Below, one piece after another: positions 16,135 through 23,785 of a stretch of DNA of 33,627 bases; the stretch's first letter is position 1; every line of letters starts with the position of its first letter. Where the stretch lies: contig JAMJQQ010000062.1 in assembly GCA_023554445.1 (NCBI GenBank), positions 1-33,627 on the forward strand. The letters run 5' to 3'. The notes beneath the pieces were generated by a model. That model saw only the letters and a program-made list of their open reading frames with translations, was not told the origin of the DNA and did not search any database. This DNA comes from Carthagonibacter metallireducens. Lineage in GTDB: Bacteria; Gemmatimonadota; Gemmatimonadetes; Palauibacterales; Palauibacteraceae. A program made the translations under genes and the position numbers.

Positions 16135-16881
16135 CTACACGGAATCCGGCGGCCACAATTCCTGACGTCCTTCGACGAATGCACGAACGAGCGGGTCGTC
16201 GGAACTCCGCGTTTCGTCGGGCGTCCCCTCGAAGCGAACCCGGCCCCCGTGGAGCAGCGCGAGACGATCCGCCACCCGAAACGCGCTCTGGATATCGTGG
16301 GTCACGAGGATGCTCGTCGCCTGAAGATCCCGCTTCATCTCCAGCATCAGCCCATCGATCACCGCCGTGGTGACGGGGTCCAGGCCGGTCGTCGGCTCGT
16401 CGTACAGAAGATAGCTCGGCCGCGCTACAACCGCGCGGGCGATCCCGGCTCGCTTGCGCATGCCGCCCGATAGCTCTGCCGGGTAGCGATCCGACTGGTC
16501 GGGCAGACCTACCGTCTCGAGCACGTCGATGACCCGGGTACGGGACTCCTCGGCAGAGATTCCCGCACGGCGAAGCGGCAGAGCGATATTCTCCCCGATC
16601 GTGAGCGAGTCGAACAGGGCGGCGAATTGAAACACGTAGCCCATCGAGCTGCGAACACGCATCACGGTCGACTTGTCGGCCCCGGACATCTCCACGTCGC
16701 CGACTCTGACCACCCCGCCATCGGGACGCAGCAATCGCGCGACCTGCTTCAGTAGAACGCTCTTCCCGGACCCCGATCGCCCCAGCACGGCCACCGTCTC
16801 CCCGGTGGCAATCTCCAGATCGACACCATCCAGCACGATCTGTGACCCGAACGACTTACGGACGGCTTCGAGTTGGATCAT
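16135..16881 (-). CDS. ABC transporter ATP-binding protein, MlaF type
   Basis: The 248-residue ATPase energises the Mla-type lipid transporter. All motifs are intact: Walker A GRSGSGKS (34-41), Q-loop YVFQFAALF (82-90), signature LSGGMRKR (138-145), Walker B YLLYDEP (157-163) with TTGLDP, and the switch His in LVTHD near 193. LSGGMRKR and the VFQFAALFDSLT stretch are the forms found in MlaF/Ttg2A/Mkl ATPases rather than in general importers. Its ATG lies three bases after the permease stop, and the MCE gene follows after 61 bases. Confidence 0.95.
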   Translation of the reverse strand: MIQLEAVRKSFGSQIVLDGVDLEIATGETVAVLGRSGSGKSVLLKQVARLLRPDGGVVRVGDVEMSGADKSTVMRVRSSMGYVFQFAALFDSLTIGENIALPLRRAGISAEESRTRVIDVLETVGLPDQSDRYPAELSGGMRKRAGIARAVVARPSYLLYDEPTTGLDPVTTAVIDGLMLEMKRDLQATSILVTHDIQSAFRVADRLALLHGGRVRFEGTPDETRSSDDPLVRAFVEGRQELWPPDSV

Positions 16882-16884
16882 CGA

Positions 16885-17661
16885 TCAGAGCAGCACGACG
16901 GCCCAGAATGCATCCAGGACCAGAATCAGCATGGCTCCCACGACCACGGCGCGCGTTGCCGCGATCCCGACTCCCTCGGCGCCGCGGCGCGCGTAGAAAC
17001 CGTAGAGGGACCCCACGGTTGTGACTACCGCGCCGAAGCTGGCCGCCTTGATCAGGGGATAACGGAGATCGAACGGTTCGTAGAACATCCGGACACCCCG
17101 AATGAACTCCTGGGTGGAGAGATCGAGGAGGTTGACGGATGTCAGCCAGCCGGCCCCGATCCCGGCTACGAGAGCGAGAGCCGTCACCACCGGGAACGCG
17201 ATGATGCCAGCCACCACGCGCGGGACCACGAGATACGAAACCGGTTCGTACGCCAGCATCTCGAGTGCATCGATCTGCTCGGTTACCCGCATCGTTCCGA
17301 TCTCCGCGGCGATGTTCGCTCCCACCCTTCCGGAGAGCACGAGACCCGTGAGCACGGGTCCGAGCTCGAGCATGATGGACTTCGCCACGAGCACGCCGAC
17401 GAAGTAGAGCGGGACGACCCCCGTGAAGGTGTAAGAGCTCTGAAGTGCGAGCACGATTCCGGTGAAGACCGCTATGAACAGAGCCACCGGTACCGAGTCG
17501 ACTCCGATGCGGCGCACCTGAGAAGCCGCCTGCGGAACCCAGGTTCTCAGATCGAGAAGCGAGCGAGCGATCGCGCCCGTGAACGCAGCTGCCCGGCCAA
17601 CCCGCGCGACGCCCTCGATCGTCGTCTTCCCGATCCAGGCGACTGCCGAATCGATGCCCAT
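16885..17661 (-). CDS. ABC transporter permease, MlaE type
   Basis: The 258-residue inner-membrane permease belongs to the MlaE/YrbE family. The family core is plain: FTGIVLALQSSYTF, then VLTGLVLSGRVGANIAAEIGTMRVTEQIDALE (about 105-136), where EIGTMRVTEQIDAL is near-invariant, followed by VSYLVVPRVVAG and four to five hydrophobic segments. It is the first gene of the leftward mla group. It faces a divergent MCE-like gene that starts 83 bases away. Direction of lipid transport cannot be inferred from the sequence. Confidence 0.95.
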   Translation of the reverse strand: MGIDSAVAWIGKTTIEGVARVGRAAAFTGAIARSLLDLRTWVPQAASQVRRIGVDSVPVALFIAVFTGIVLALQSSYTFTGVVPLYFVGVLVAKSIMLELGPVLTGLVLSGRVGANIAAEIGTMRVTEQIDALEMLAYEPVSYLVVPRVVAGIIAFPVVTALALVAGIGAGWLTSVNLLDLSTQEFIRGVRMFYEPFDLRYPLIKAASFGAVVTTVGSLYGFYARRGAEGVGIAATRAVVVGAMLILVLDAFWAVVLL

Positions 17662-17744
17662 GTCATGACACTACAGGTCGCTCTCGCGACCGGCCAGCAG
17701 GCTCAGCCGCTCGACGACGGGCACCGGCTCGAATACCATGCGTC
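17662..17744. promoter_or_regulatory. short divergent region between mlaE-like and second MCE-like gene
   Basis: These 83 bases should hold promoters for both directions. Rightward, TACCAT lies just before the ATG at 17745, and leftward TAGTGT lies a few bases before ATG 17661; neither has a convincing -35, so promoter placement is only suggested. Confidence 0.3.
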
Positions 17745-18710
17745 ATGGACCCGTGGAAATCAGGACTGCTTCCGGCCTGGACCGACGTCTGGCCCGGGCT
17801 GCTCATCCTCGCCGCCCTGGTCGTCGTTTCGCTCGTCACCTTCTTCGGCGACACCGTGCGTCGAGCGACCGCAGAAGGCCCGCGCCTGACCATCCTCGCG
17901 CCCGAGGTAGGGGGACTGGAGCGCGGTTCAGCTGTCTGGCTGGCAGGCAAGCCGTCGGGCCGCGTCCTCGCGCTCCGATTTCTCGAGCCAGGTGGCCCGC
18001 CTGACGAGCGAGTCGTGATCGATGCCGTGTTGCTGCGTGAGGCGATCCCCTACCTGAGGGAGGATGCGCGCGTGACGATCGGGGCCTCGGGGCTCATGGC
18101 GCCTTCTGTGGTCAAGATCGGGGCCGGATCTCCAGGAGCATCCAGGGTCGGAGACGGAGACACGCTCAGAGCCGCGCAGCGGCCCGACCTGGAAGACTTC
18201 CGTTCGATGGCCGACTCGGTTCGGGACGCTTTCGTGGCCGCGGCGGAGGACGTCTCGAGGCTGCGTCAGGAGGCAGTCGAGGGCGACGGCTCGGCAGCCC
18301 GGTTCATGGCAGACCAGGGCTTCCTGTCCCGCTTGGATTCGGCTCGGGTGCATGCTCGGCACATTTCCACTGCGTGGAGTGACGGTCGGGGACTGCACCG
18401 AATCGCAGCGGACGACTCCCTCAAGGCGACCCTGGCTCGATCTTCAGCTCTGATCGAGGAGTGGCTCGAGTCCGACGCGATGCGGTCCTCCCTGGACTCG
18501 GCTCGCGCTGTCGGCGTGGCGCTCGAGAGCCTGCGTCTGAGAGCCAGTGGGATTGCCGCGCGGATCGGCGCCGCGGAAGGCTCGGTCGGTCGAGCCGTGG
18601 AGGACTCGGCTCTGAGCGCAGCGGCTCACCGAACGCGTGCCGCTCTCGACTCACTGACCACGGAGCTGGGGGCAAATCCGCTGGCATGGCTGCGGATCCG
18701 CCTGTTCTGA
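17745..18710 (+). CDS. MCE-like membrane-anchored protein (second, divergent copy)
   Basis: The 321-residue protein has one N-terminal membrane anchor (about 15-34), then a region resembling a weak MCE domain (about 46-125): LTILAPEVGGLERGSAVWLAGKPSGRVLALRF corresponds to the GLKxGxxVxxxGxxVGxV pattern of MCE proteins. A long helical part rich in Ser, Ala, Arg and Asp (about 145-300) follows. The last residues GANPLAWLRIRLF parallel the ending TNPDRYFNFSIF of the clear MCE protein at 15084. No second permease or ATPase is present, so it may work with the divergent transporter next door as an alternative MCE subunit. The family assignment is from pattern only. Confidence 0.72.
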   Translation: MDPWKSGLLPAWTDVWPGLLILAALVVVSLVTFFGDTVRRATAEGPRLTILAPEVGGLERGSAVWLAGKPSGRVLALRFLEPGGPPDERVVIDAVLLREAIPYLREDARVTIGASGLMAPSVVKIGAGSPGASRVGDGDTLRAAQRPDLEDFRSMADSVRDAFVAAAEDVSRLRQEAVEGDGSAARFMADQGFLSRLDSARVHARHISTAWSDGRGLHRIAADDSLKATLARSSALIEEWLESDAMRSSLDSARAVGVALESLRLRASGIAARIGAAEGSVGRAVEDSALSAAAHRTRAALDSLTTELGANPLAWLRIRLF

Positions 18711-18738
18711 CGAAAGGAACGGGGGCGGCGGCTGGCGG

Positions 18739-19098
18739 TCACCGCTTCGGACCGGGAAGCCGGGACTCGATCGCGAATTTCACGATCTCGCCTCTTTTTC
18801 CCTTTCCTCCCTGACGCGTGACGACAATCACCTCCTCCACGATCCTCTGGGGGTCCTCGACGGCTACCCGGAAGCGCGCCTTTCCGTCAACTGAACTGAT
18901 CGTCGTTCGCACCACGCGTCCGGGCGGCGCCTCGGCCCTGCGTGCAGGGTTTCGGAACAGCGTCTGACTGGATCGGCGCCGTCCGTCGGGAAGAGGCCGT
19001 GATATCTTGATCCGACTCAGCCAGTCGGGCTGAAAGTCGATCCGCCACAGACGGCCGACCTGGTCCATGCCCTTAGTCTCCCGATTGTGCCGCGCCAT
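18739..19098 (-). CDS. small conserved hypothetical protein upstream of rho
   Basis: The 119-residue protein is basic and soluble, with no signal or membrane segment. A strong ribosome site (GGGAGGAG ending three bases before the ATG) supports the start. Visible traits are MARHNRETKGMDQVG at the start, FQPDWLSRIKISR, TLFRNPARRAEAPPGRVVRT and a beta-rich C-terminal half (TTISSVDGKARFRVAVED, EEVIVVTR). I believe similar proteins occur in Gemmatimonadota, but the function is unknown. It is divergent from rho across 256 bases and convergent with the second MCE gene, 28 bases apart. The basic pI and strand-rich profile would suit a nucleic-acid-binding protein, which is only a guess. Confidence 0.72.
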   Translation of the reverse strand: MARHNRETKGMDQVGRLWRIDFQPDWLSRIKISRPLPDGRRRSSQTLFRNPARRAEAPPGRVVRTTISSVDGKARFRVAVEDPQRIVEEVIVVTRQGGKGKRGEIVKFAIESRLPGPKR

Positions 19099-19145
19099 CG
19101 ACTCCTCCCATCGTCGCCGACCTGGGGAACCCTGTGAGGGGACGA

Positions 19146-19155
19146 ACGTATACGT
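19146..19155. other. perfect 10-bp palindrome in rho upstream region
   Basis: ACGTATACGT is a perfect palindrome lying 20 bases upstream of the presumed rho -35 element and between the divergent genes. It may be a protein-binding site for either promoter; a palindrome this short may also be chance. Confidence 0.3.
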
Positions 19156-19175
19156 GGTCGAACCGGTGCGCGATC

Positions 19176-19204
19176 TTGACCGCCGGCAAAACCGGCGGTA
19201 AGGT
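19176..19204 (+). promoter_or_regulatory. presumed rho promoter with operator-like inverted repeat in the spacer
   Basis: TTGACC (19176-19181) and TAAGGT (19199-19204) are spaced by exactly 17 bases and point toward rho, whose GTG is 150 bases downstream. A perfect 8-bp inverted repeat (ACCGCCGG at 19179-19186 and CCGGCGGT at 19192-19199, loop CAAAA) fills the spacer and touches both elements. As DNA it looks like an operator. It is not an intrinsic terminator, because no T-run follows on either strand. The leader between promoter and gene is rich in C, which could suit Rho binding and autoregulation. Confidence 0.5.
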
Positions 19205-19354
19205 GCCCTGACCGCCTCCGATTCTCACCATCGTACGAAGCGCCGGAGCGACGCAGGAAGTCCAGTTACAATTCACGTCACCCACCGTCCCCGGACCGAC
19301 GAAACGGCCAACCTTCGTCCGGTCCCCGGACCGCACACCGACGGAGCGACCCTC

Positions 19355-20608
19355 GTGGACATTGCCGAACTGAAATCGAAATCCATAGCCGAACTGCACG
19401 ACATGGCAGAGGAGCTGGAGATCGCCAACTTCTCGGGCCTGCGGAAACAGGACCTCATATTCCGGATCGAGCAGAATCTCCTGGACTCGGACGTGGTGCT
19501 TCGCGGAGAAGGCGTGCTGGAGATCCTGCCGGAGGGCTACGGCTTTCTCAGGAGTCAGGACTGGAACTACCTCTACGGACCTGACGACATCTACGTGTCG
19601 CCCTCTCAGATCAAGCGCTTCGACCTGCGAACGGGAGACACGATTCTCGGTCAGGTGCGTCCGCCGAAAGAGGGAGAACGGTATCTCGCCCTCCTCAAGG
19701 TGGAGGAGGTGAACGGAGAGGACCCGGAAAGGGCAAAGCACCGGATCGCGTTCGACAACCTCCGGCCCAGATATCCGGAAGAGCGCCTTCGCCTCGAGCG
19801 CGCCGACGGCGATATCTCGATGCGCGTGATGGATCTGATGAGTCCGGTAGGCAAGGGTCAGAGGATGTTGATCGTTTCGCCGCCAAAGGCCGGTAAGACG
19901 ATCCTGCTGCAGAAGACGGCCAACGCGATTCTCGAGAACGATCCGGACGTCCACCTCATAGTGCTGCTCATCGACGAACGGCCCGAAGAGGTGACGGACA
20001 TGGAAGAGAACGTGAACGCCGAGATCATCTCTTCGACCTTCGATGAGCCGGCCGACCGGCACACGCAGGTGGCCGAGATGGTGCTCGAGAAGGCGAAGCG
20101 ACTGGTCGAGTACAAGCAGGACGTGGTCATCCTGCTCGACTCGATCACCCGGCTTGCCCGGGCCTACAACACCACCGTCCCGCACTCCGGGAAGATTCTC
20201 TCGGGCGGCGTGGACGCCAATGCGCTGCACAAGCCCAAGCGGTTCTTCGGCGCGGCACGCAATATCGAAGAAGGCGGCAGCCTGACGATCATCGCCACCG
20301 CCCTGGTCGAGACCGGAAGCCGAATGGACGAGGTGATCTTCGAGGAATTCAAGGGCACTGGAAACAGCGAGGTCGTGCTCGACCGCCAGATCGCCGACAA
20401 GCGGATTTATCCCGCGATCGATGTCAATCGCTCGAGCACCCGGCGCGAGGAATTGTTGCTGGACGATGTGGAGCTCAACCGGATCTATCTCTTGCGCAAC
20501 TTCCTGGCGGACATGCCTCCTGCCGAGGCGATCTCGTTCCTGATCGAAAGACTCAAGCGGACCGAGGACAACCAGGAATTCCTCGACTCGATGGCGGCCG
20601 GTGGCTGA
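19355..20608 (+). CDS. rho: transcription termination factor Rho
   Basis: The 417-residue protein is a complete Rho: helical N-terminal domain (DIAELKSKSIAELHDMAEELEI, 2-23), cold-shock-like RNA-binding domain (about 50-120, with GEGVLEILPEGYGFLRS), and RecA-type ATPase with Walker A PPKAGKT (176-182), LIVLLIDERPEEVTDM (201-216), Walker B DVVILLDSITRLARAYN (256-272), the Q-loop region KPKRFFGAARNIEEGG and the R-loop GTGNSEVVLDR. It has no long N-terminal insertion such as that of actinobacterial Rho. Start GTG 19355 has GGAG about nine bases upstream. A small gene overlaps its stop and gyrA follows. Confidence 0.98.
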   Translation: MDIAELKSKSIAELHDMAEELEIANFSGLRKQDLIFRIEQNLLDSDVVLRGEGVLEILPEGYGFLRSQDWNYLYGPDDIYVSPSQIKRFDLRTGDTILGQVRPPKEGERYLALLKVEEVNGEDPERAKHRIAFDNLRPRYPEERLRLERADGDISMRVMDLMSPVGKGQRMLIVSPPKAGKTILLQKTANAILENDPDVHLIVLLIDERPEEVTDMEENVNAEIISSTFDEPADRHTQVAEMVLEKAKRLVEYKQDVVILLDSITRLARAYNTTVPHSGKILSGGVDANALHKPKRFFGAARNIEEGGSLTIIATALVETGSRMDEVIFEEFKGTGNSEVVLDRQIADKRIYPAIDVNRSSTRREELLLDDVELNRIYLLRNFLADMPPAEAISFLIERLKRTEDNQEFLDSMAAGG

Positions 20609-21023
20609 CTCTGTTTCCCGGGGCAACCGGCGTACTGCTGAGGCGCTGAACAGGGCCGGTCTCGACGATCCGAGGCCGGCCCTTCGCAATCTCCTGCGTG
20701 ACCTGAAGGAAAGGGACCCGGAGGCTTTCGGTGAAGCGACCCGACGCTACCAGGGGGAGCTGGCTCCTTCTCTCGCATCCGACGGAGATGATCCCGTCGC
20801 CGCCTGGCTGGAATACGGTTGCTGGCTGGCGCAACGGGTGAGTCCCGGGAAAGTCGTCGAGGTCGATGCAACCGGGCGTGCGAGACCGGCACCGGAGACT
20901 CCCGGCAAAGGACGGCTGTTCCTTCATCTCCCCTCCGATCCGAAGCGAAAGGCCCTCGTCATTCTGGCCCCCCGTGAACCTACCCTCCCGCAGAGGGAGA
21001 CCATGGCGTTGCTCGCCGGGTGA
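20601..21023 (+). CDS. hypothetical protein translationally coupled to rho
   Basis: The 140-residue protein starts at GTG 20601, overlapping the last eight bases of rho, so its translation is probably coupled. It is soluble, with an N-terminal helical half (LNRAGLDDPRPALRNLLRDLKERDPEAFGEATRRYQ), the central DDPVAAWLEYGCWLAQRVSPGKVVEVD, and a C-terminal strand-rich part (GRLFLHLPSDPKRKALVILAP) ending in QRETMALLAG. From memory, similar proteins exist in Gemmatimonadota genomes with unknown function. Codon use matches the neighbours, and the long opposite-strand frame here (20553-21401) is rejected because it runs through both rho and gyrA. Confidence 0.72.
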   Translation: MADSVSRGNRRTAEALNRAGLDDPRPALRNLLRDLKERDPEAFGEATRRYQGELAPSLASDGDDPVAAWLEYGCWLAQRVSPGKVVEVDATGRARPAPETPGKGRLFLHLPSDPKRKALVILAPREPTLPQRETMALLAG

Positions 21024-21158
21024 GAAATCGTTCCCGGACGACTCGCGCTCCGAATCGATCCTGCTGTCGCCCTTGTGCCGTTCTCTGCCCCCCCCGACCT
21101 TGCCGAAGGTGACCCGAAACCCGACCCCGAACACCCGACGGAGAATGCAGCCCGGCTC

Positions 21159-23738
21159 ATGAAAACCGCTCACAAGGAACGAATCGTTCCCCGCCTGATC
21201 GAGGAAGAGCTGCGAGACTCGTTCATCGACTATTCGATGAGCGTGATCGTTCAGCGCGCCCTCCCGGACGCCCGGGATGGGCTGAAACCCGTGCACCGGC
21301 GCATACTGTACGCCATGTACGAGCTGGGACTCCTCCCGGACCGGGACCACAAGAAGAGCGCCACGGTCGTTGGTGACGTTCTCGGCAAGTACCACCCTCA
21401 TGGCGACAGCGCGGTCTACGACACGCTCGTCCGGATGGTGCAGGACTTCTCGCTTCGCTACCCGCTGATCGACGGACAGGGCAACTTCGGGTCGATCGAC
21501 GGTGATTCAGCGGCTGCCTACCGGTACACCGAGGCGAAGCTGGCGCCGATTTCGCTGGAATTGCTGACCGACATCGACATGGAGACCGTCGACTTCGTCC
21601 CGAATTTCGACGGTCGGCTGGAGGAGCCGACATCACTACCGGCGCGATTGCCCAATCTGCTGCTGAACGGCTCGGACGGGATCGCGGTCGGCATGGCCAC
21701 GAAGATCCCGCCGCACAACCTCCGGGAGCTTCTCACCGCGACCCAGCACCTGATCGTGCACCCCGATTGTCAGGTGGACGACCTCGTAGAGCTCATCGAA
21801 GGTCCCGACTTCCCGACCGGTGCCTACATCTGGGGCTGGGAAGGAATCGGTGATGCCTATCGGACCGGCCGCGGCCTGATCGAAGTCCGTGCACGCATGC
21901 ACCTCGAGGAAGGAAGTTACGGAAAGAAGTCCCTGGTCGTCACCGAGCTTCCGTATCAGGTCAGCAAGTCGCGCGTCATTCAACAGATCACGAAGATCGT
22001 CCGGGCCGGACGTGCCGATGCGATCACCGATCTGCGCGACGAGTCTGACCGTGATGGGCTCCGCCTCGTGATCGAGCTCAAGCGCGATGCGGACATGGAC
22101 AAGCTGGTCCGCACCCTGTTTCTGAAGACACAGCTGAAGACCACGTTCGGCGTGATCATGCTGGCCCTCGTGGACGGCCGGCCGGAGCAGCTCAACCTGA
22201 AGCAGGCATTGTCGAGTTTCGTGGACCATCGGCTCGAGGTAATCCGCAGACGAGCCGAGTACGAGCTGAGGAAGTCGGAGGACAGGGCGCACGTGCTGGA
22301 GGGCCTGCTGACCGCCCTGGACGACATCGATCGGGTCATCGAGCTGATCCGGGCATCCACCTCTCCGAAGGCGGCCGCCGATCGCCTGTGCGCCGAACTG
22401 GGGCTGTCCGACAGGCAGGCCGAGGCGATCCTCGCGATGCGTCTGGCCAGGCTCACTCAGCTGGAGCGTCGCAAGTTGAAGGACGAGCTGGACTCGCTCA
22501 TCGCCCGGATCGAGGAACTGCGCCACCTCGTGGAGGAGGACTCCGCGCGCAGGTCCCTGCTGTTAGAGGAACTCACCGACATCGTAGCCCGCTACGGGGA
22601 TGTACGGCGCACGGAAGTCCTCGACGAGAACGAGCCGTATCCGCTGCCGTCGGGCAACGGGGGAGAGTCCGCGCTCGTCATGCTCAGCCGTCGCGGATTC
22701 GTGAAGGCACAGACCGTTCGAGGGTCCGGGGGCGGCGTGGCAGGCGCCGAGGCAATGGAGGAACGGGAGGGAGATTTCGTCTCCCAGGCTTTCGTCGCGC
22801 GAGGTGACTCGCAGCTCCTGTGCTTCACCGACCTGGGGGCCGTGCACTCGGTGCCGGTGTGCGACCTGGCCCCCGGCACCCGAAGCTCCCGGGGTCGTCC
22901 GCTCGCTGAATATGTGACGCTCGAGCCGGACGAGAGGATCGTCTCCGTCATCCCGGTTGATGAATTCGACCCCGGGCGACTGGTGCTGGTCGCCACCGTA
23001 GCAGGTCAGGTGAAGCGGACTGCCCTGGATGAGTATGCCAACATCCGGAGTGGAGGAATCCGGGCAACCGGCTTGTCAGAGGGCGATCGGGTGCTTGCAG
23101 CCCACCTCACCCGGGGGCAGGGAGACGTGGTGCTGGCCAGCCGCCTGGGACAGGTGATCCGGTTCGCGGAGGACGATATCCGACCGATGGGGCGAACCGC
23201 CCGGGGGGTGAAGGGCATCGATCTCGACGAGCAGGACTCGGTGGTCAGTGCCCTGATGCCTCGCAGGGATTCTGCGCTGGCCGTTGTGACCGCGAACGGG
23301 CATGCGAAGCGGGTGCCGTACACCGAGGTCAAACGACAGGGTCGGGCCGGCAAGGGAGTGACGATTCTCCCCGAGCGGGGGACGTCGGGTGCCCTCGTGG
23401 CCGTGGTCGAGGCCCATCCGGGTGACCGGGTGGTGGTGGAGCTGGCCGGAGGCGAGTCGATTCCGCTCGATGCCGATCGGTTCAGCGAACGCCCGCGGCG
23501 GGGAGCGAGCGTCCGGATTCCCGAGATCGCGAAGCGTGCCGGTCCCCTGATCGCGGTGCACCCGTTGCGTTCGCGGTCTGCTTCAGGTGCCGGGGACGAG
23601 GAGCTTCCGGCGGAAGAGATCCCGACTCGGATCGACGAGTCCGAAACGGAGCCCTCGGGCGAAGCTGCGGTCTCCGCAGAGCAGGACGGGGATAGCGGGC
23701 CGGGGCAGGTCGAGCTCGAGCTCGAAGGAGGAAGCTGA
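21159..23738 (+). CDS. gyrA: DNA gyrase subunit A
   Basis: The 859-residue protein begins KTAHKERIVPRLIEEELRDSFIDYSM, the normal GyrA start; the in-frame GTG at 21075 would add 28 residues unlike the family. The breakage-reunion domain has the catalytic Tyr123 in YRYTE and the quinolone region YHPHGDSAVYDTLVRM (wild-type Ser84 and Asp88 in E. coli terms Ser83 and Asp87). The C-terminal beta-pinwheel contains a GyrA box variant QGRAGKG at about 726-732, which supports gyrase rather than ParC. The tail after about residue 815 is long and acidic. gyrB is at 30038, on the opposite strand and facing gyrA, separated by thyX and the three exported-protein genes. Confidence 0.95.
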   Translation: MKTAHKERIVPRLIEEELRDSFIDYSMSVIVQRALPDARDGLKPVHRRILYAMYELGLLPDRDHKKSATVVGDVLGKYHPHGDSAVYDTLVRMVQDFSLRYPLIDGQGNFGSIDGDSAAAYRYTEAKLAPISLELLTDIDMETVDFVPNFDGRLEEPTSLPARLPNLLLNGSDGIAVGMATKIPPHNLRELLTATQHLIVHPDCQVDDLVELIEGPDFPTGAYIWGWEGIGDAYRTGRGLIEVRARMHLEEGSYGKKSLVVTELPYQVSKSRVIQQITKIVRAGRADAITDLRDESDRDGLRLVIELKRDADMDKLVRTLFLKTQLKTTFGVIMLALVDGRPEQLNLKQALSSFVDHRLEVIRRRAEYELRKSEDRAHVLEGLLTALDDIDRVIELIRASTSPKAAADRLCAELGLSDRQAEAILAMRLARLTQLERRKLKDELDSLIARIEELRHLVEEDSARRSLLLEELTDIVARYGDVRRTEVLDENEPYPLPSGNGGESALVMLSRRGFVKAQTVRGSGGGVAGAEAMEEREGDFVSQAFVARGDSQLLCFTDLGAVHSVPVCDLAPGTRSSRGRPLAEYVTLEPDERIVSVIPVDEFDPGRLVLVATVAGQVKRTALDEYANIRSGGIRATGLSEGDRVLAAHLTRGQGDVVLASRLGQVIRFAEDDIRPMGRTARGVKGIDLDEQDSVVSALMPRRDSALAVVTANGHAKRVPYTEVKRQGRAGKGVTILPERGTSGALVAVVEAHPGDRVVVELAGGESIPLDADRFSERPRRGASVRIPEIAKRAGPLIAVHPLRSRSASGAGDEELPAEEIPTRIDESETEPSGEAAVSAEQDGDSGPGQVELELEGGS

Positions 23739-23785
23739 GCGTCGGGCGAAGTCGACTGCCGCAGTCCCGCTCCGAGACCCTCGGG

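Noticed and set aside
14979..16373. 464-codon rightward open frame across the MCE and ATPase genes
   Set aside because: It overlaps two well-supported leftward genes and shows no domain.
19073..20689. 538-codon leftward open frame across rho
   Set aside because: Rho on the plus strand has every family motif; the antisense peptide has none and also crosses the rho promoter.
23772..23784. Possible bidirectional terminator between gyrA and the exported-protein gene (CCGAG, 3-base loop, CTCGG)
   Set aside because: Only a 5-bp stem and no T-run on either side; too weak to call.
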